Shown here: piece after piece, positions 43,955 to 53,443 of the stretch
Numbering within the stretch: the first letter of the stretch is position 1
Layout of the letters: every line of letters begins with the position of its first letter
Program-made: the position numbers and the translations under genes
Notes under the pieces: generated by a model
Database searches by the model: none
Told to the model about the DNA's origin: nothing
What the model saw: only the letters and a program-made list of their open reading frames with translations
NCBI GenBank assembly: GCA_900318585.1
Contig: ONKY01000083.1
Coordinates: forward strand, 1 to 64,000
DNA length: 64,000 bases
Direction of reading: 5' to 3'
Source: an uncultured Prevotellaceae bacterium
GTDB lineage: Bacteria > Bacteroidota > Bacteroidia > Bacteroidales > Bacteroidaceae

Positions 43955-46012
43955 TTATTCCTCCCAATCAATCGAAGCGTCTTGAACCCAAGCTTTGAAA
44001 CTCTCGTACTTGGAGTCAATAGGCACTCGCTCTGCAGGAATCTCGAAGGTCGATTTTACCTGAATCTTACCAGGAGCCTTGCCTTGGTCTGCCTTCAACT
44101 CAATTTTTTCATTATTCACAGTAACCTTCTCACCTTCTTCGTTGGTGTAAGTGAAGTTGCGAACTGCATAAACCTCAATTTCAACAGGATATTTTGTGCC
44201 TGCACCAGCACTAGGAGCGAAGGAGTTCTTAGCGGTAACAGACTTTCTTGAACCGAAGGTCTTAGGTTCAAGATCCAGAGCATCGTGAATTTCCTTTCCG
44301 TCAACATAGATGTCGAACTCAGCACCTGTGTGGATGAGGTCAATCCATGTTACCTTGCCGTTCTCGTCGAGTGTCAGGTCGAACACGGCATCGTTGAAGT
44401 CGAAGTCACCCTTCTCTTTAGCAAACATATCCTCGCAGATAACGCGAACCTTCTTCACATTGGGCTCAATCCAGTCAGCACCACACCCATTGACTTGAGG
44501 AGTTACAGTAAGCTGGCCATAGGGGCACTCAGTTCCTTGCAGGTCAAGTACGGGGTAGTCACCACTGCCCTCACTCTGAAGCTGAGCTTCAGTTACAACT
44601 GAACCGTTTCTAACAATTTCAATCTGGTTGATAGAATAAGTAATACCAGGTTCAATAGAGAGGGTCTTCTTGTGGCTGTCAATGGTCACCTTGCCACCAA
44701 TCAGCACATAGTTGGTGGTGCCAAAGCTCTTGAAGCCCTGGAAAGTGCCGTCGCCCTGAGCAATGATTCTAACGTTACCCTTAATGTTGATACCACTGTT
44801 GCCACCCATGTTCACGATGAAGTTGTCCATCTCGGCTGATGCTGCCTCCATGTAGCTGTTCGGCATGAGGTTGAACTCGCCGTCATACATGTGGGCATTT
44901 TCCTCAACAATCAGCTGGCAATAGTTATAGAACGTAGAATTCTTTGCGCTCCAAGTGATAGAACCAGTGGTATAGTGTCCGTTGTTAATCCAAACGATAC
45001 CGTCCTTGGTAACAAAGGTCTCACCCTCAATATCAACAACACCATCGCTGAAGAAGTTGCAGGTAGAGTTGAGGGTCATGGAGGGAGCTGTCAGACGAAC
45101 GCCTTCACCGCGATTGTAGAACCATGCAGTGTTGCCTGCACCAGAATTATAAGACAAAGCACCGCTTACAGTAAAGGTCTTCTCATTGTAGAACTTCACG
45201 TTGTTGCCGATAGCGTAACAATAGGTTTCTCCGTCAGTTACAACAGGTGTAGTATTAGTGGCATTGTAAGTACCGCGGTTGTAAACCTTAATGCCGTCAT
45301 TGTGGGCAATGTGGCTCCTCTGGTCGTTGACCGTTGCACCGCTTGCCACAGAGATGATGCCACCGCACTCACCGAAGTCCTTATCAATGGTAATGTTACC
45401 GCTCAGGATATAGAAGTTTACGTGCTCAGCACCATTACGCTTCAGCGTCAGGTTATTACCTTTTCCAACAGAGATATACACATTATATACCTGATTTGCT
45501 GGGTTAGCGTATGAATGACCAACAGTATATTCACCAGGTTCGGTAACCTTGATGTTTTTAATGGCTATACCAACCATGTTTTTATAGATGGCAAAAAGGT
45601 CCCACATCGTGACTGGCCATCCATAAGCTATGATTTCGTTGCCAGCTTCGTCTACAGCATTTTTTCCCTTCCATTCTGTTTCAAGCTCTGCATCAGTCTT
45701 TGCGTCAGCAGGAATTGCTGCGGGGAATGCAGCTGCCAGCTCTTCAGTGGTGGGGAAGGTGAAGGAATCATAAGTGTCACCATTGATGGTGATAGAACGA
45801 GTAGTTGCCGTGGGCATTTGGAATCCCCAGGTGTGGTTCTTGGCAGGCTCTCCGAAGGCATTGATAAATGCCTGCTGGTACTGAGCATACACCATTTCTT
45901 TTTGGTTCTGAACGTACTCCTCTTCGCTGAAGGTGAAGTCGTCGTGTGAGCAAGCAGTGAAACCTGCGCAGAGTGCGAGGGCTGCTACTCCAGTCATCAA
46001 ATACTTTTTCAT
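43955..46012 (-). CDS. LruC domain lipoprotein 2 with beta-helix-like core
   Basis: 685 residues. Lipobox GFTACS, then Y..AFINAFGEPAKNHTWGF, an N-terminal motif shared with many Prevotella surface lipoproteins. The centre (about 170-440) is rich in regular N/G/Y beta strands and resembles a right-handed parallel beta-helix. The LruC signature is RVICEDMFAKEKGDFDFNDAVFD, near 540. Paralogue of the next gene: the segment NNGHYTTGSITWSAKNSTFYNY and following match closely. Secreted anchored surface protein; ligand unknown. Confidence 0.82.
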   Translation of the reverse strand: MKKYLMTGVAALALCAGFTACSHDDFTFSEEEYVQNQKEMVYAQYQQAFINAFGEPAKNHTWGFQMPTATTRSITINGDTYDSFTFPTTEELAAAFPAAIPADAKTDAELETEWKGKNAVDEAGNEIIAYGWPVTMWDLFAIYKNMVGIAIKNIKVTEPGEYTVGHSYANPANQVYNVYISVGKGNNLTLKRNGAEHVNFYILSGNITIDKDFGECGGIISVASGATVNDQRSHIAHNDGIKVYNRGTYNATNTTPVVTDGETYCYAIGNNVKFYNEKTFTVSGALSYNSGAGNTAWFYNRGEGVRLTAPSMTLNSTCNFFSDGVVDIEGETFVTKDGIVWINNGHYTTGSITWSAKNSTFYNYCQLIVEENAHMYDGEFNLMPNSYMEAASAEMDNFIVNMGGNSGINIKGNVRIIAQGDGTFQGFKSFGTTNYVLIGGKVTIDSHKKTLSIEPGITYSINQIEIVRNGSVVTEAQLQSEGSGDYPVLDLQGTECPYGQLTVTPQVNGCGADWIEPNVKKVRVICEDMFAKEKGDFDFNDAVFDLTLDENGKVTWIDLIHTGAEFDIYVDGKEIHDALDLEPKTFGSRKSVTAKNSFAPSAGAGTKYPVEIEVYAVRNFTYTNEEGEKVTVNNEKIELKADQGKAPGKIQVKSTFEIPAERVPIDSKYESFKAWVQDASIDWEE

Positions 46013-46065
46013 TGTTTTGTTTGGAATTTAGTAAGTGTTAAACGTTTATTTAGATTTCTTGGGTG

Positions 46066-46073
46066 CAAAGATA
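46066..46073 (-). promoter_or_regulatory. -7 box of LruC gene 2
   Basis: TATCTTTG on the minus strand, 53 bases before the ATG; so gene 2 has its own promoter. Confidence 0.55.
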
Positions 46074-46212
46074 CAAAAAAATATTGCAAACACGTTCTTT
46101 TTTCCAGAATTTTTTTCAAAAAAATACGAAAACGTTTACATTTACAAAGATTTTGTTGCTTTTTCGCACCGTATCACCCTGCAGCAGAGTGAAATAATAA
46201 AGAAAAAAACAA

Positions 46213-46240
46213 AGAGGCGCCTGCTCACGCGGACGCCTCT
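46213..46240 (-). terminator. Terminator of LruC gene 3
   Basis: 7-bp stem AGAGGCG / CGCCTCT with a 14-base loop, followed on the minus strand by a U-rich run (UUUGUUUUUUU). It separates the two paralogues. Confidence 0.8.
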
Positions 46241-46287
46241 CCCCATTAAAACCTTATTTTAATTCGTTTGTATTTGATTCGTTTAAA

Positions 46288-48897
46288 TTACTCTACAGTG
46301 ACCTGGCTGACGTTCAAGCCTATGAGATCCATCTTCATGCCATGAGCCTTAAACTTAGCAATCAGATCTGATGTCAAGGTCAATTCTATGCAATCTCCAT
46401 TCTTGGCATCAGCGGTAGAGGCGAGATGCCCCCAGTTGTTTGACCAGTTTGTAGTGGTCAAGCCACTAAAATTATCGCCTTCTTCGAGGAACCAGATCTT
46501 AACACTCCAATAATTGACACTAAACTCGCTGGAATAGATACGTAAGGTCATACCAGCCATGTCGTCAGTGAATTTGCTTCCAGCAATTTCCAATAAGCTG
46601 GTTTCTGAACTTGTTTCCTCTTCCGGCCACAACTGCGTTGCGCTGCCACCACTGTTAAGATCTATCGTCTCGTTATAGGGAACGTCTGCCCAGGAGTTGT
46701 AGCCAAGGGCTTTGAGGCCAAGGGATTCGAGCTTGGAGTCGTCGGTGTAGTTCCATGCGTAGACCCATTCGTTCTCCGTGTCAGGTGTCTGCCAGGGGTT
46801 GGTTTCGGGGTCTTTTACGTATTTTTCGAAGTCGGGATATGCTTCGTCAATGGCGATGCGCTCCTGCGGCCAGCGAGTTCCGATGGGTACGCAAATCTTG
46901 TGGGGCACGGAGCCAAGACGCTGGTTAGTGAGGTCGAGCACTTCCACATTGTTGAGCCTTACCATGATGGGAATGCTGTTCAGATCGGTGTAGTTTGTAT
47001 TCTTCAGCGTGATGGTCTTGACTTCGTTGAAATTCGTGAATTTTACGCCATTGTAGGTGGTTTGATCCTCAGAGTTGACCAACGTCTTGTCGCCCACGGT
47101 ATTGATCATGGTCGTTTCGGGCGTATTGTTGAAGAGAGCATGGATATTTTCGCCTGCCACGGTGATGGGCAGTGTTCCACCAGCTGCGAGCACCTGAATC
47201 TCGGTGTTCTGCTTGCCGTCCTTGGTAACGATAAAGACGTCGAACACCACGTCATTGAAGTCGATATCACCCTTGTCTGCTGCTCTGGCCATATCCTCGC
47301 AGAATATACGTCCGCAGATGACGGTATTGGTGGTAGGATTGATGGGGTCTGGATCATCGGGATCAACGGGGTCTCCCGGGTCTCCCTTCCACGTAGCTTT
47401 ACATTCGCCCTCTTTCAGCGTGAAGCCAGTCTCGGAGAAATCATCTGCGGGCACAATCTTGGCATTGTAAACATTCCATGTGATGCGGCCGTCTTTGTCG
47501 CCTGCCAGTGCTTCTGCGGATGTCTCGTCGGAGTATGTAACATCATCAAAAACAGAGTGCAGACCAATATTTGCAACTCCCAGGGTGTTGTAGAACTTGA
47601 TGTTCTCACAAGCCAGTGTGAGGTTGGCACCCTTTGCATGGAAGGCAGCCCCATTGTGGGAAGGAACAGAGGTCTCGCCTGCCAAACGGACGTATACCTT
47701 CACATCGTCGTTCTTGGCCTCGAAGCCCTGGAAGGTGCCTTGGGCTTGACGGCCCCATTTGGAACCTCTCAGAACGTTGAAACCGGCATTGTCGTCCAAC
47801 GTTACATAGAAGTTGTTGAACAGGCCAGTTCCGAACTCTGCATAGCTATTCTTCATCATGTTGAACTTGCCGTCGGTAAAGTTACAATTGTTTGTGACAA
47901 TGAGCTGGCAGTAGTTATAGAATGTGCCGTTATAGGCGCTGAACACCATGGAACCGGTGGTGTAATGTCCGTCGTTCACCCAGATGATGTTGTTCTGTGT
48001 GACTTTTGTCTCACCAGTAATATTCACCTTACCCTGGGTGAAGAAGTGGCAGGTAGAGTTCATGGTCATGGAGGGAGCTGTCAGAACGGCATCATCACCT
48101 ACATTATATAAAAAGGAGGTATTGCCGGCACCTGCTGAATAGCTGAGCGGGCCAACACACCTAAAGTTCTTCTGGTTGTAGAAAGCAGCATTGTTGCCAA
48201 TGTCAAAACCTGCCTCGTTGTTGGCAATGTATGTACCATTATTGTAGACGGTGATACCATTGTTAGCAGCCAGGCTGGTGCGGTTGTCGATGAGGGTACC
48301 TTCCTCACAGACGTAAATGGAACCTGCCTGCTGGCCATAGTCGCTGACCAAGTTTGCCGTACCGCGAATCACGTACAGGTTGAAGTGGGCAGCACCGTTG
48401 CGTTTCAGCGTTACCTCTTCTCCATCGTTAAGATAGACATAGATGTTGTAGAGTAACAAGTTGCCTTGAGTGTCTATGTTCTGCCAACTTCCGCCAATGT
48501 TGTATTCGCCGGCCTCTGTGATTTTGTAGTTCATGCCTTCGCCATTGTTCACGTAGTAGTCATAATTACCGTTGGTGGGCAGTTCTTCTCGAACGTTTCG
48601 ACTCACGAAAGCGCCTCCGGGGTAGTCAACATTTTCAGGCCAGTAGAATTCGTTATAAACGTCCGAACCCACTGTAATTGCACGCGTAGTGCGCGCTGTA
48701 AAGGTCTCGGGAGTGGCAACGGTCTTAAAGCCCCAATTGTGCTGAGGAGCCGGTGTACCGTAGACATTAATAAAGTTTTCTTCGTAGGCTTTCACCTTGG
48801 CTTCAGCCAGTGAGCCATAGTCTTCATCGTTTGAGCAACTGGCAAACATGCCTCCGAGGGCAATTGCCACGATGCTGGGAATCAAATACTTTTTCAT
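46288..48897 (-). CDS. LruC domain lipoprotein 3, larger paralogue
   Basis: 869 residues. Lipobox MFASCS, then NFINVYGTPAPQHNWGF. The central region repeats the beta-helix pattern of lipoprotein 2 (NDGHYTTGSMVFSAYNGTFYNY...TFQGFEAK). A DPDDPDP-type acidic Pro linker precedes the LruC part (RIFCEDMARAADKGDIDFNDVVFD, near 540). An extra C-terminal domain (about 700-869, from ATQLWPEEET to SQVTVE) is absent from lipoprotein 2 and looks like the LWEGE-type beta-sandwich seen at the ends of other Prevotella surface proteins. Divergent from lipoprotein 4. Confidence 0.82.
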   Translation of the reverse strand: MKKYLIPSIVAIALGGMFASCSNDEDYGSLAEAKVKAYEENFINVYGTPAPQHNWGFKTVATPETFTARTTRAITVGSDVYNEFYWPENVDYPGGAFVSRNVREELPTNGNYDYYVNNGEGMNYKITEAGEYNIGGSWQNIDTQGNLLLYNIYVYLNDGEEVTLKRNGAAHFNLYVIRGTANLVSDYGQQAGSIYVCEEGTLIDNRTSLAANNGITVYNNGTYIANNEAGFDIGNNAAFYNQKNFRCVGPLSYSAGAGNTSFLYNVGDDAVLTAPSMTMNSTCHFFTQGKVNITGETKVTQNNIIWVNDGHYTTGSMVFSAYNGTFYNYCQLIVTNNCNFTDGKFNMMKNSYAEFGTGLFNNFYVTLDDNAGFNVLRGSKWGRQAQGTFQGFEAKNDDVKVYVRLAGETSVPSHNGAAFHAKGANLTLACENIKFYNTLGVANIGLHSVFDDVTYSDETSAEALAGDKDGRITWNVYNAKIVPADDFSETGFTLKEGECKATWKGDPGDPVDPDDPDPINPTTNTVICGRIFCEDMARAADKGDIDFNDVVFDVFIVTKDGKQNTEIQVLAAGGTLPITVAGENIHALFNNTPETTMINTVGDKTLVNSEDQTTYNGVKFTNFNEVKTITLKNTNYTDLNSIPIMVRLNNVEVLDLTNQRLGSVPHKICVPIGTRWPQERIAIDEAYPDFEKYVKDPETNPWQTPDTENEWVYAWNYTDDSKLESLGLKALGYNSWADVPYNETIDLNSGGSATQLWPEEETSSETSLLEIAGSKFTDDMAGMTLRIYSSEFSVNYWSVKIWFLEEGDNFSGLTTTNWSNNWGHLASTADAKNGDCIELTLTSDLIAKFKAHGMKMDLIGLNVSQVTVE

Positions 48898-48963
48898 TGT
48901 AAAAATAAGATTTTAAAATATTGTTGTTACGTAACTTTTTATGCTTGGAAAGATAATCCGCTG

Positions 48964-48971
48964 CAAAATTA
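48964..48971 (-). promoter_or_regulatory. -7 box of LruC gene 3
   Basis: TAATTTTG on the minus strand, 66 bases before the ATG. It lies back-to-back with the promoter of LruC gene 4. Confidence 0.5.
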
Positions 48972-49032
48972 CGTAAAATATTGGTAACTTGTGTCGTTTG
49001 AGAGTTAAATTCTGTAAAACTACGCAAATTTT

Positions 49033-49065
49033 TTTGTTATTGAACGTTTTTTTTGTGTAATTTTG
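49033..49065 (+). promoter_or_regulatory. Promoter of LruC gene 4
   Basis: TTTG at 49033-49036, 21 bases, TAATTTTG at 49058-49065; 16 bases to the ATG. Confidence 0.7.
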
Positions 49066-49081
49066 AAACGAAAAACGGATA

Positions 49082-50365
49082 ATGATTAGGAATATGTATA
49101 TGCGTATTTTTCTGAAAGCCGCCGTTGCGGCTGCATTTGCGGGCACGTTGGTTGTCGCTTCCTGTAGTAGGAACGTGTATGACGAGGAAGAGTATAAGAA
49201 GATATTGAAATACCTTTCTCCGGTGGACAGTATCGACCAGCAGCACGAGTGGGAGTTGTGTAAGCTTCGCACTTATACCTTTACTGCCAGCAGGAACAGC
49301 GACGCTGTGCAGGTGCAGGTGTATACTGAAAATCCGCTGACCAGCAAGTCGGCGCAGATGATGGGCAATACCTATATTAGCGCCGGTCAGCAGGCGCAGT
49401 TGGCACTGTCGGTACCTCTTGCTAGAACTACGCTCTACGCTGCGCAGGTTGGTGCTGATGGCCGCTTGACGGTGACGCAGTTCTATTCCACCGACAGCAA
49501 GATTGATTTTTCCGGCGTCTCGAACACTGGCGAGTCGCTGAAACTCTCTTCCCGCCTGGCGGCTTTCAGTTACCTCTATGAGGAGAGTTGCCCCGTGCCC
49601 GATGACTACGATTACAACGATGTAGTGTTCCGCATCTCTCAGGAACGGACGGGTGAGAAGTGTATCTCCGTGACGGTGACCTTAGTAGCTGTCGGTGCTA
49701 GCAGTCAGTTGGCTGGTGCCATCCATCTGTCCGGCTATCAAAAGGCGGACATCGACAGTGTGACCACCGATAACGGAGTAACGTTCAACGACGGTCTGCC
49801 CTCGTCCTTTAACTATTACTTCGACGGACATACTGACATGCTGATGGAAGGGCGCAACGGCGAGGCCGTCATCCAGCTGTTCCAGGATGCACACTGGGCA
49901 CTCTATCCTGACGTCGAGGTGGAGAACGGCATCTTTACACGTCTCTATCTGAACACTTCGATGTCCAATGGCGGAGATAGTAAGTTCGTGCCCCGCCGCA
50001 GCATCACCTACCACGTCTATTTCAAGAGCGAGAAAGACCTGAACCTCTTTACGCTTGACTCGCTGGATCCTTTCGTAGTGAACAACTACAACGGCGGCTT
50101 CCTGGAGATTCATACCTATCCCTACCGCGACGCGCAGTGCATGTATAATTACTCACTGCCTGAAGTAAAGGATCTGCCCTGGGCGCTGAAGGTGCCCTAC
50201 ACCAGTTTCCGCCACGCCCTGGAAGGCTCCAACCTCGGTTTTAAGCGCGACGGTGCTATGTTCGGTGCGTATATGACCGTGGGACATGGCTTCGGCGAGT
50301 GGTGCGAGGACCGCAACAGTGCCCTCGACTGGTATTTGTACCCCACGCGTAGCTACATCTACTAA
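49082..50365 (+). CDS. LruC domain lipoprotein 4, short form
   Basis: 427 residues. Lipobox VVASCS (about Cys28). It lacks the beta-helix core of lipoproteins 2 and 3; after a short N-terminal part comes the LruC signature CPVPDDYDYNDVVFRIS and a C-terminus (DRNSALDWYLYPTRSYIY) that matches the end of lipoprotein 1 (HADWYLFPRESN). It is therefore closer to lipoprotein 1 although it lies beside 2 and 3. Start may be 49082, 49094 or 49100. It converges with the GH30-like gene, overlapping its stop by four bases. Confidence 0.8.
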   Translation: MIRNMYMRIFLKAAVAAAFAGTLVVASCSRNVYDEEEYKKILKYLSPVDSIDQQHEWELCKLRTYTFTASRNSDAVQVQVYTENPLTSKSAQMMGNTYISAGQQAQLALSVPLARTTLYAAQVGADGRLTVTQFYSTDSKIDFSGVSNTGESLKLSSRLAAFSYLYEESCPVPDDYDYNDVVFRISQERTGEKCISVTVTLVAVGASSQLAGAIHLSGYQKADIDSVTTDNGVTFNDGLPSSFNYYFDGHTDMLMEGRNGEAVIQLFQDAHWALYPDVEVENGIFTRLYLNTSMSNGGDSKFVPRRSITYHVYFKSEKDLNLFTLDSLDPFVVNNYNGGFLEIHTYPYRDAQCMYNYSLPEVKDLPWALKVPYTSFRHALEGSNLGFKRDGAMFGAYMTVGHGFGEWCEDRNSALDWYLYPTRSYIY

Positions 50366-53073
50366 TTCCTTCTGATGTATTTGCGTCCTTTGTCAATGAC
50401 AATTCCCTTGCGGCTGCCAGCTTGTCGTCCGTCGGGGGAATATTGAACGTTGGACGTTGGACGTTGAACGTTGGACGTTGAATGTTCAACGGGCAAAATG
50501 GCATTGACCTCGCCGGTGTTCTTTAACGCTTTGACATCGTCAGCGTTGAGGGCGTAGTTATAGATGCGTACGTCAGCCAGCCATGCAGAGAGCTGGACAC
50601 TTGACGTCTGTGCGCGCCCTAAGTAGTTGAGCGCAGGGCGTATGTCATTAGGCCGAATGGTGATGCCGGTGCTGTGCGCCCGGCGCTCGCCGTCGACATA
50701 GATGACAGTGCTGTCGCGGCCAATGGTCACGGCCACGTGCTTCCACTGGCTTGGGGTTAGACGGGTGACACAGTCAAGGGTCTGCTCTTTGTCGCCGTTC
50801 TTGATGGCAAAACGCATGACGCTGCTCGAAGAGGGCGTGAGGTAAAGGTACTGGTCGGCACCGTTGCCAAAGTCGAAGAGACGCTGCAGGTTGGCAGACG
50901 TTGATTGCCAGTTCACCCACATGGCGATGGTGAGCTCTTCGCTGTCGGCTATCTGATAGGGTAGCTGTACGAAATTCTTTCCCTTTGTAAGGTCGAGAGC
51001 CTGCACGCCCTCATGCGGCCCGTTGACGTAGGCGGCATCGGCCATGGTGACGGCATCGAACTCGTTGGCCGTCTGGTCGAGCAGGTTGCCGTTGAGGGGC
51101 CAATAGGCTATGAGGGCGTGCTGGCCTGTGGGCTGTGCCTCCACGACATCGGAGCATTCCGACAGGTTTTGCGATTGGTCAACGGTCTTTACCTTATATA
51201 TATAGCTGACCCCCTGACGGCAGGTGTTGTCAACGTAGCGGTTGGTGGTGAGCTGGCGGGCGATGGTGTTCCACTGCATGGTGGACTTCTCGGCGCGCAG
51301 CACCATATAGCCGCCCAGGTCAGCCTCGGCGCTGGCATCCCAGCTCAGGGCTACGGAGGCTTCCCGTGGCTCGGCCGTCAGCGAAGTGGGCGCTGCCGGG
51401 GCTTCGGTGTCGTAAGTAACATTGGCAGGCAGGATGCGCCACAGCTGGCGACGGCGGTTGCTGTCGCCGTCAAGCAGGACGGCCTGCTGCACATTGCTGT
51501 TGCTACTGGTAACGGTGAGGTAGAGCGCACTCTCGCGGTTACGGATGTAATAGTAGCCGTTAGCGTCGTACTGCAGATACCACTGCTGGTTGCTGGTGGG
51601 ATTGTCCGGTGTGTAGGCTATAACGTCGGCATTGTTTCGGGTGGAGTAGTCAAGCACGTCCATGCGTGTCTTGCCGTTGCTGGCCAGGGCGAAGTCGTAG
51701 AAGCTGTAGTCGCCGCCAATGCGGGGGTTGCAGGGCGTGATGATCCACTGCTTCGTCTTCGCGTTGTTGTCTTTCTGCGTGAGCACGTTGTTGCCCGACA
51801 CGGCAATCACCTGCCCGTTAGCTTTGCTGACAATCTTGTAGGTGCCAGGTGTGACGGCACTGGCGGGCACATCGTCACCCCAGGTGATGTCGATGACGCG
51901 CTCGGCGTTCGTCTGCCCTTTCTGATAGCTGTTCAGTGCTCCTCCTGGCATCTGCATGTAGAAATGGCGTGTGGGGCCGTGGCCGTCGAAGTACACCTCG
52001 TGGTCCATGGCCACCAGTCCGTAGTCGGTGGTGGCGGCCTGCCGCTCCGACGAGCCGATGAATGCTTTTACACGGCCGTCGTCGTGCTGCCATACCGAGG
52101 CCGACGTCCACCGGTTGCGGTTCTCCACGTAGCTGAGGCGCCGCCCGTGTCGGCTGATGTCGCAGAACTCGCCGCGTGTACGGCTGTCGAAGCCCCACCA
52201 GATGCCCACCGTCATGCCATATTCAAGTCCTATCATAGCCTCGGCCACGTTGTGCATCTCGTCGTTGTAGCCCACCTTGCCGTCCTTGGCCAGCTGCTGG
52301 TAGAACTTGATGTAGTTGGCCATGCTGCCTGCCAGCTGGTGCGTGTTGCCCCAATCGTAGTACTGCTTGCCTCCGTTGTACCAATCCAGGGCCTTGTCGT
52401 TGTTCAGGGTGTTACCGCCCACGATGGCCACGTCGGCACAGCGCGGATACTGCTCCTTGAGCGCCTTGGCCACGTCGCGGCTCTTGGCAATGGTGGCACC
52501 CTCTTCTACCGACCAGTAGTCGGGCTCGTTGAAGGGCGAGATACCCGCCACGGGATGCTTGGTGTTCTGCTGCAGCCAGTGTACGTGGCTGTTGATGTTG
52601 GCTGCCCAGTGGGCAGTGTTGGTGCTTTTGTTCTTCACAAAGTACTCATCGGCACCGGCTTCTTGGTCGGCGGTGAACACCAGCGGGAGCGTGGTGCTCA
52701 GGATGTTGAAGATGCGGTTGCGTTCGCGTAGCATCGCCACGGCATCGCTGCCCAGCACAGAGTCGTTCGTGAGCGGCTGTGCAAAGCGGTAGCAGGTGCG
52801 GCCAATGCCGATATTCTCCTTTCCCATGTGGTTGACACCCTTGCGCAGGTTCTGCTCGCTGATCCATGCCTGGTCAAGACCCCACGTAGGCTCAAAGCGC
52901 CGTCCTTCGCTGAGCATTGAGAACGGCAGGGTGTTATGGGTCAGCGTGTCGGCATGTAGGAACAGACTCGATGACGAGTGCTGTGCATCATCCTGTGCAG
53001 CTGCAGTCAGCGCGCAGGCCAACAGCGTGGCGATGACATACGTTGTCATCGTGCGTTTATTTCTATTGTCCAT
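50362..53073 (-). CDS. Secreted multidomain glycoside hydrolase (GH30-like) with ricin, Fn3 and LamG modules
   Basis: 903 residues. Signal peptide MDNRNKRTMTTYVIATLLACALTAAAQ in short form. Catalytic clan-A barrel at about 35-420 with likely acid/base in PFNEPDYW (Glu183) and a candidate nucleophile in DEMHN (Glu272). Then a ricin-type lectin domain (about 440-590), Fn3 (about 600-690), LamG-like domain (about 695-860) and a repeat-derived linker ahead of the tail DGRQAGSRKGIVIDKGRKYIRRN shortened. GH family assignment is tentative; polysaccharide target unknown. Start at 53073 has AGGAGA upstream; the extension further up is translated repeat DNA. Confidence 0.8.
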   Translation of the reverse strand: MDNRNKRTMTTYVIATLLACALTAAAQDDAQHSSSSLFLHADTLTHNTLPFSMLSEGRRFEPTWGLDQAWISEQNLRKGVNHMGKENIGIGRTCYRFAQPLTNDSVLGSDAVAMLRERNRIFNILSTTLPLVFTADQEAGADEYFVKNKSTNTAHWAANINSHVHWLQQNTKHPVAGISPFNEPDYWSVEEGATIAKSRDVAKALKEQYPRCADVAIVGGNTLNNDKALDWYNGGKQYYDWGNTHQLAGSMANYIKFYQQLAKDGKVGYNDEMHNVAEAMIGLEYGMTVGIWWGFDSRTRGEFCDISRHGRRLSYVENRNRWTSASVWQHDDGRVKAFIGSSERQAATTDYGLVAMDHEVYFDGHGPTRHFYMQMPGGALNSYQKGQTNAERVIDITWGDDVPASAVTPGTYKIVSKANGQVIAVSGNNVLTQKDNNAKTKQWIITPCNPRIGGDYSFYDFALASNGKTRMDVLDYSTRNNADVIAYTPDNPTSNQQWYLQYDANGYYYIRNRESALYLTVTSSNSNVQQAVLLDGDSNRRRQLWRILPANVTYDTEAPAAPTSLTAEPREASVALSWDASAEADLGGYMVLRAEKSTMQWNTIARQLTTNRYVDNTCRQGVSYIYKVKTVDQSQNLSECSDVVEAQPTGQHALIAYWPLNGNLLDQTANEFDAVTMADAAYVNGPHEGVQALDLTKGKNFVQLPYQIADSEELTIAMWVNWQSTSANLQRLFDFGNGADQYLYLTPSSSSVMRFAIKNGDKEQTLDCVTRLTPSQWKHVAVTIGRDSTVIYVDGERRAHSTGITIRPNDIRPALNYLGRAQTSSVQLSAWLADVRIYNYALNADDVKALKNTGEVNAILPVEHSTSNVQRPTSNVQYSPDGRQAGSRKGIVIDKGRKYIRRN
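50438..50491. repeat. Tandem GTTGGACGTT-type repeat in the linker of the GH30-like gene
   Basis: Five or six near-tandem 9-10-base units (ACGTTGGACGTTGAACGTT type) encoding STSNVQRPTSNVQ. The same peptide type occurs in other Bacteroidetes proteins, from memory. It sits just before the C-terminal sorting-like motif. Confidence 0.75.
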
Positions 53074-53143
53074 TTTATCTCCTATTTTGAATTTTGCGCT
53101 CGAGCTTGCTCGCTTCGTTTGCGAAGAACTTTGAATCACGGTA

Positions 53144-53151
53144 CAAAGATA
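53144..53151 (-). promoter_or_regulatory. -7 box of the GH30-like gene
   Basis: TATCTTTG on the minus strand, 70 bases before the ATG at 53073; the leader contains two hairpins. Confidence 0.6.
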
Positions 53152-53340
53152 GTCATTTTTTACGAGATACTATCATCTGGCAGAAGAAAAAATTCTTTCA
53201 CTCCTCTACCTCAAAATCCGTACGTTAGGTCGCACGTCTCGCATGTGACACTTAACTGCCTAATTATCAGTACCTATTTCCTGGGGGAGGTTGCATGATA
53301 TTTGGCTAAACACAGGTATTTCCCCCTGTGCCGCTTTGTG

Positions 53341-53376
53341 AAAAAAAAGAGGATGTGCCTATTTTGACACACCCTC
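53341..53376 (-). terminator. Terminator of the large secreted protein gene
   Basis: Stem GAGGGTGTGTC with GGCACATCCTC (one mismatch or bulge) on the minus strand, followed by U8-9. Confidence 0.85.
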
Positions 53377-53443
53377 AATTATAATAATCTTGAGCGAAAG
53401 CTCGTTCACGCTCGAGAGAGCTTGAGCGAGCTCAGCTTTATTC

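Larger units (their letters stand above)
53074..53443. other. 370-base intergenic region with promoter, hairpins and terminator
   Basis: Contains the leader and promoter of the GH30-like gene, two hairpins in that leader (CGAGC/GCTCG at 53101-53112, CTTCG/CGAAG at 53113-53126), the terminator of the large secreted gene, and AGCT-rich palindromes at 53392-53433 (GAGC-GAAA-GCTC; GAGCT/AGCTC). 53170-53340 holds nothing I recognise. Confidence 0.6.

Noticed and set aside
46900..48111. 403-residue plus-strand open frame
   Set aside because: Antisense to LruC lipoprotein 3, which has clear family motifs.
51013..52731. 572-residue plus-strand open frame
   Set aside because: Fully antisense to the GH30-like gene; composition is that of a shadow frame of GC-rich coding DNA.
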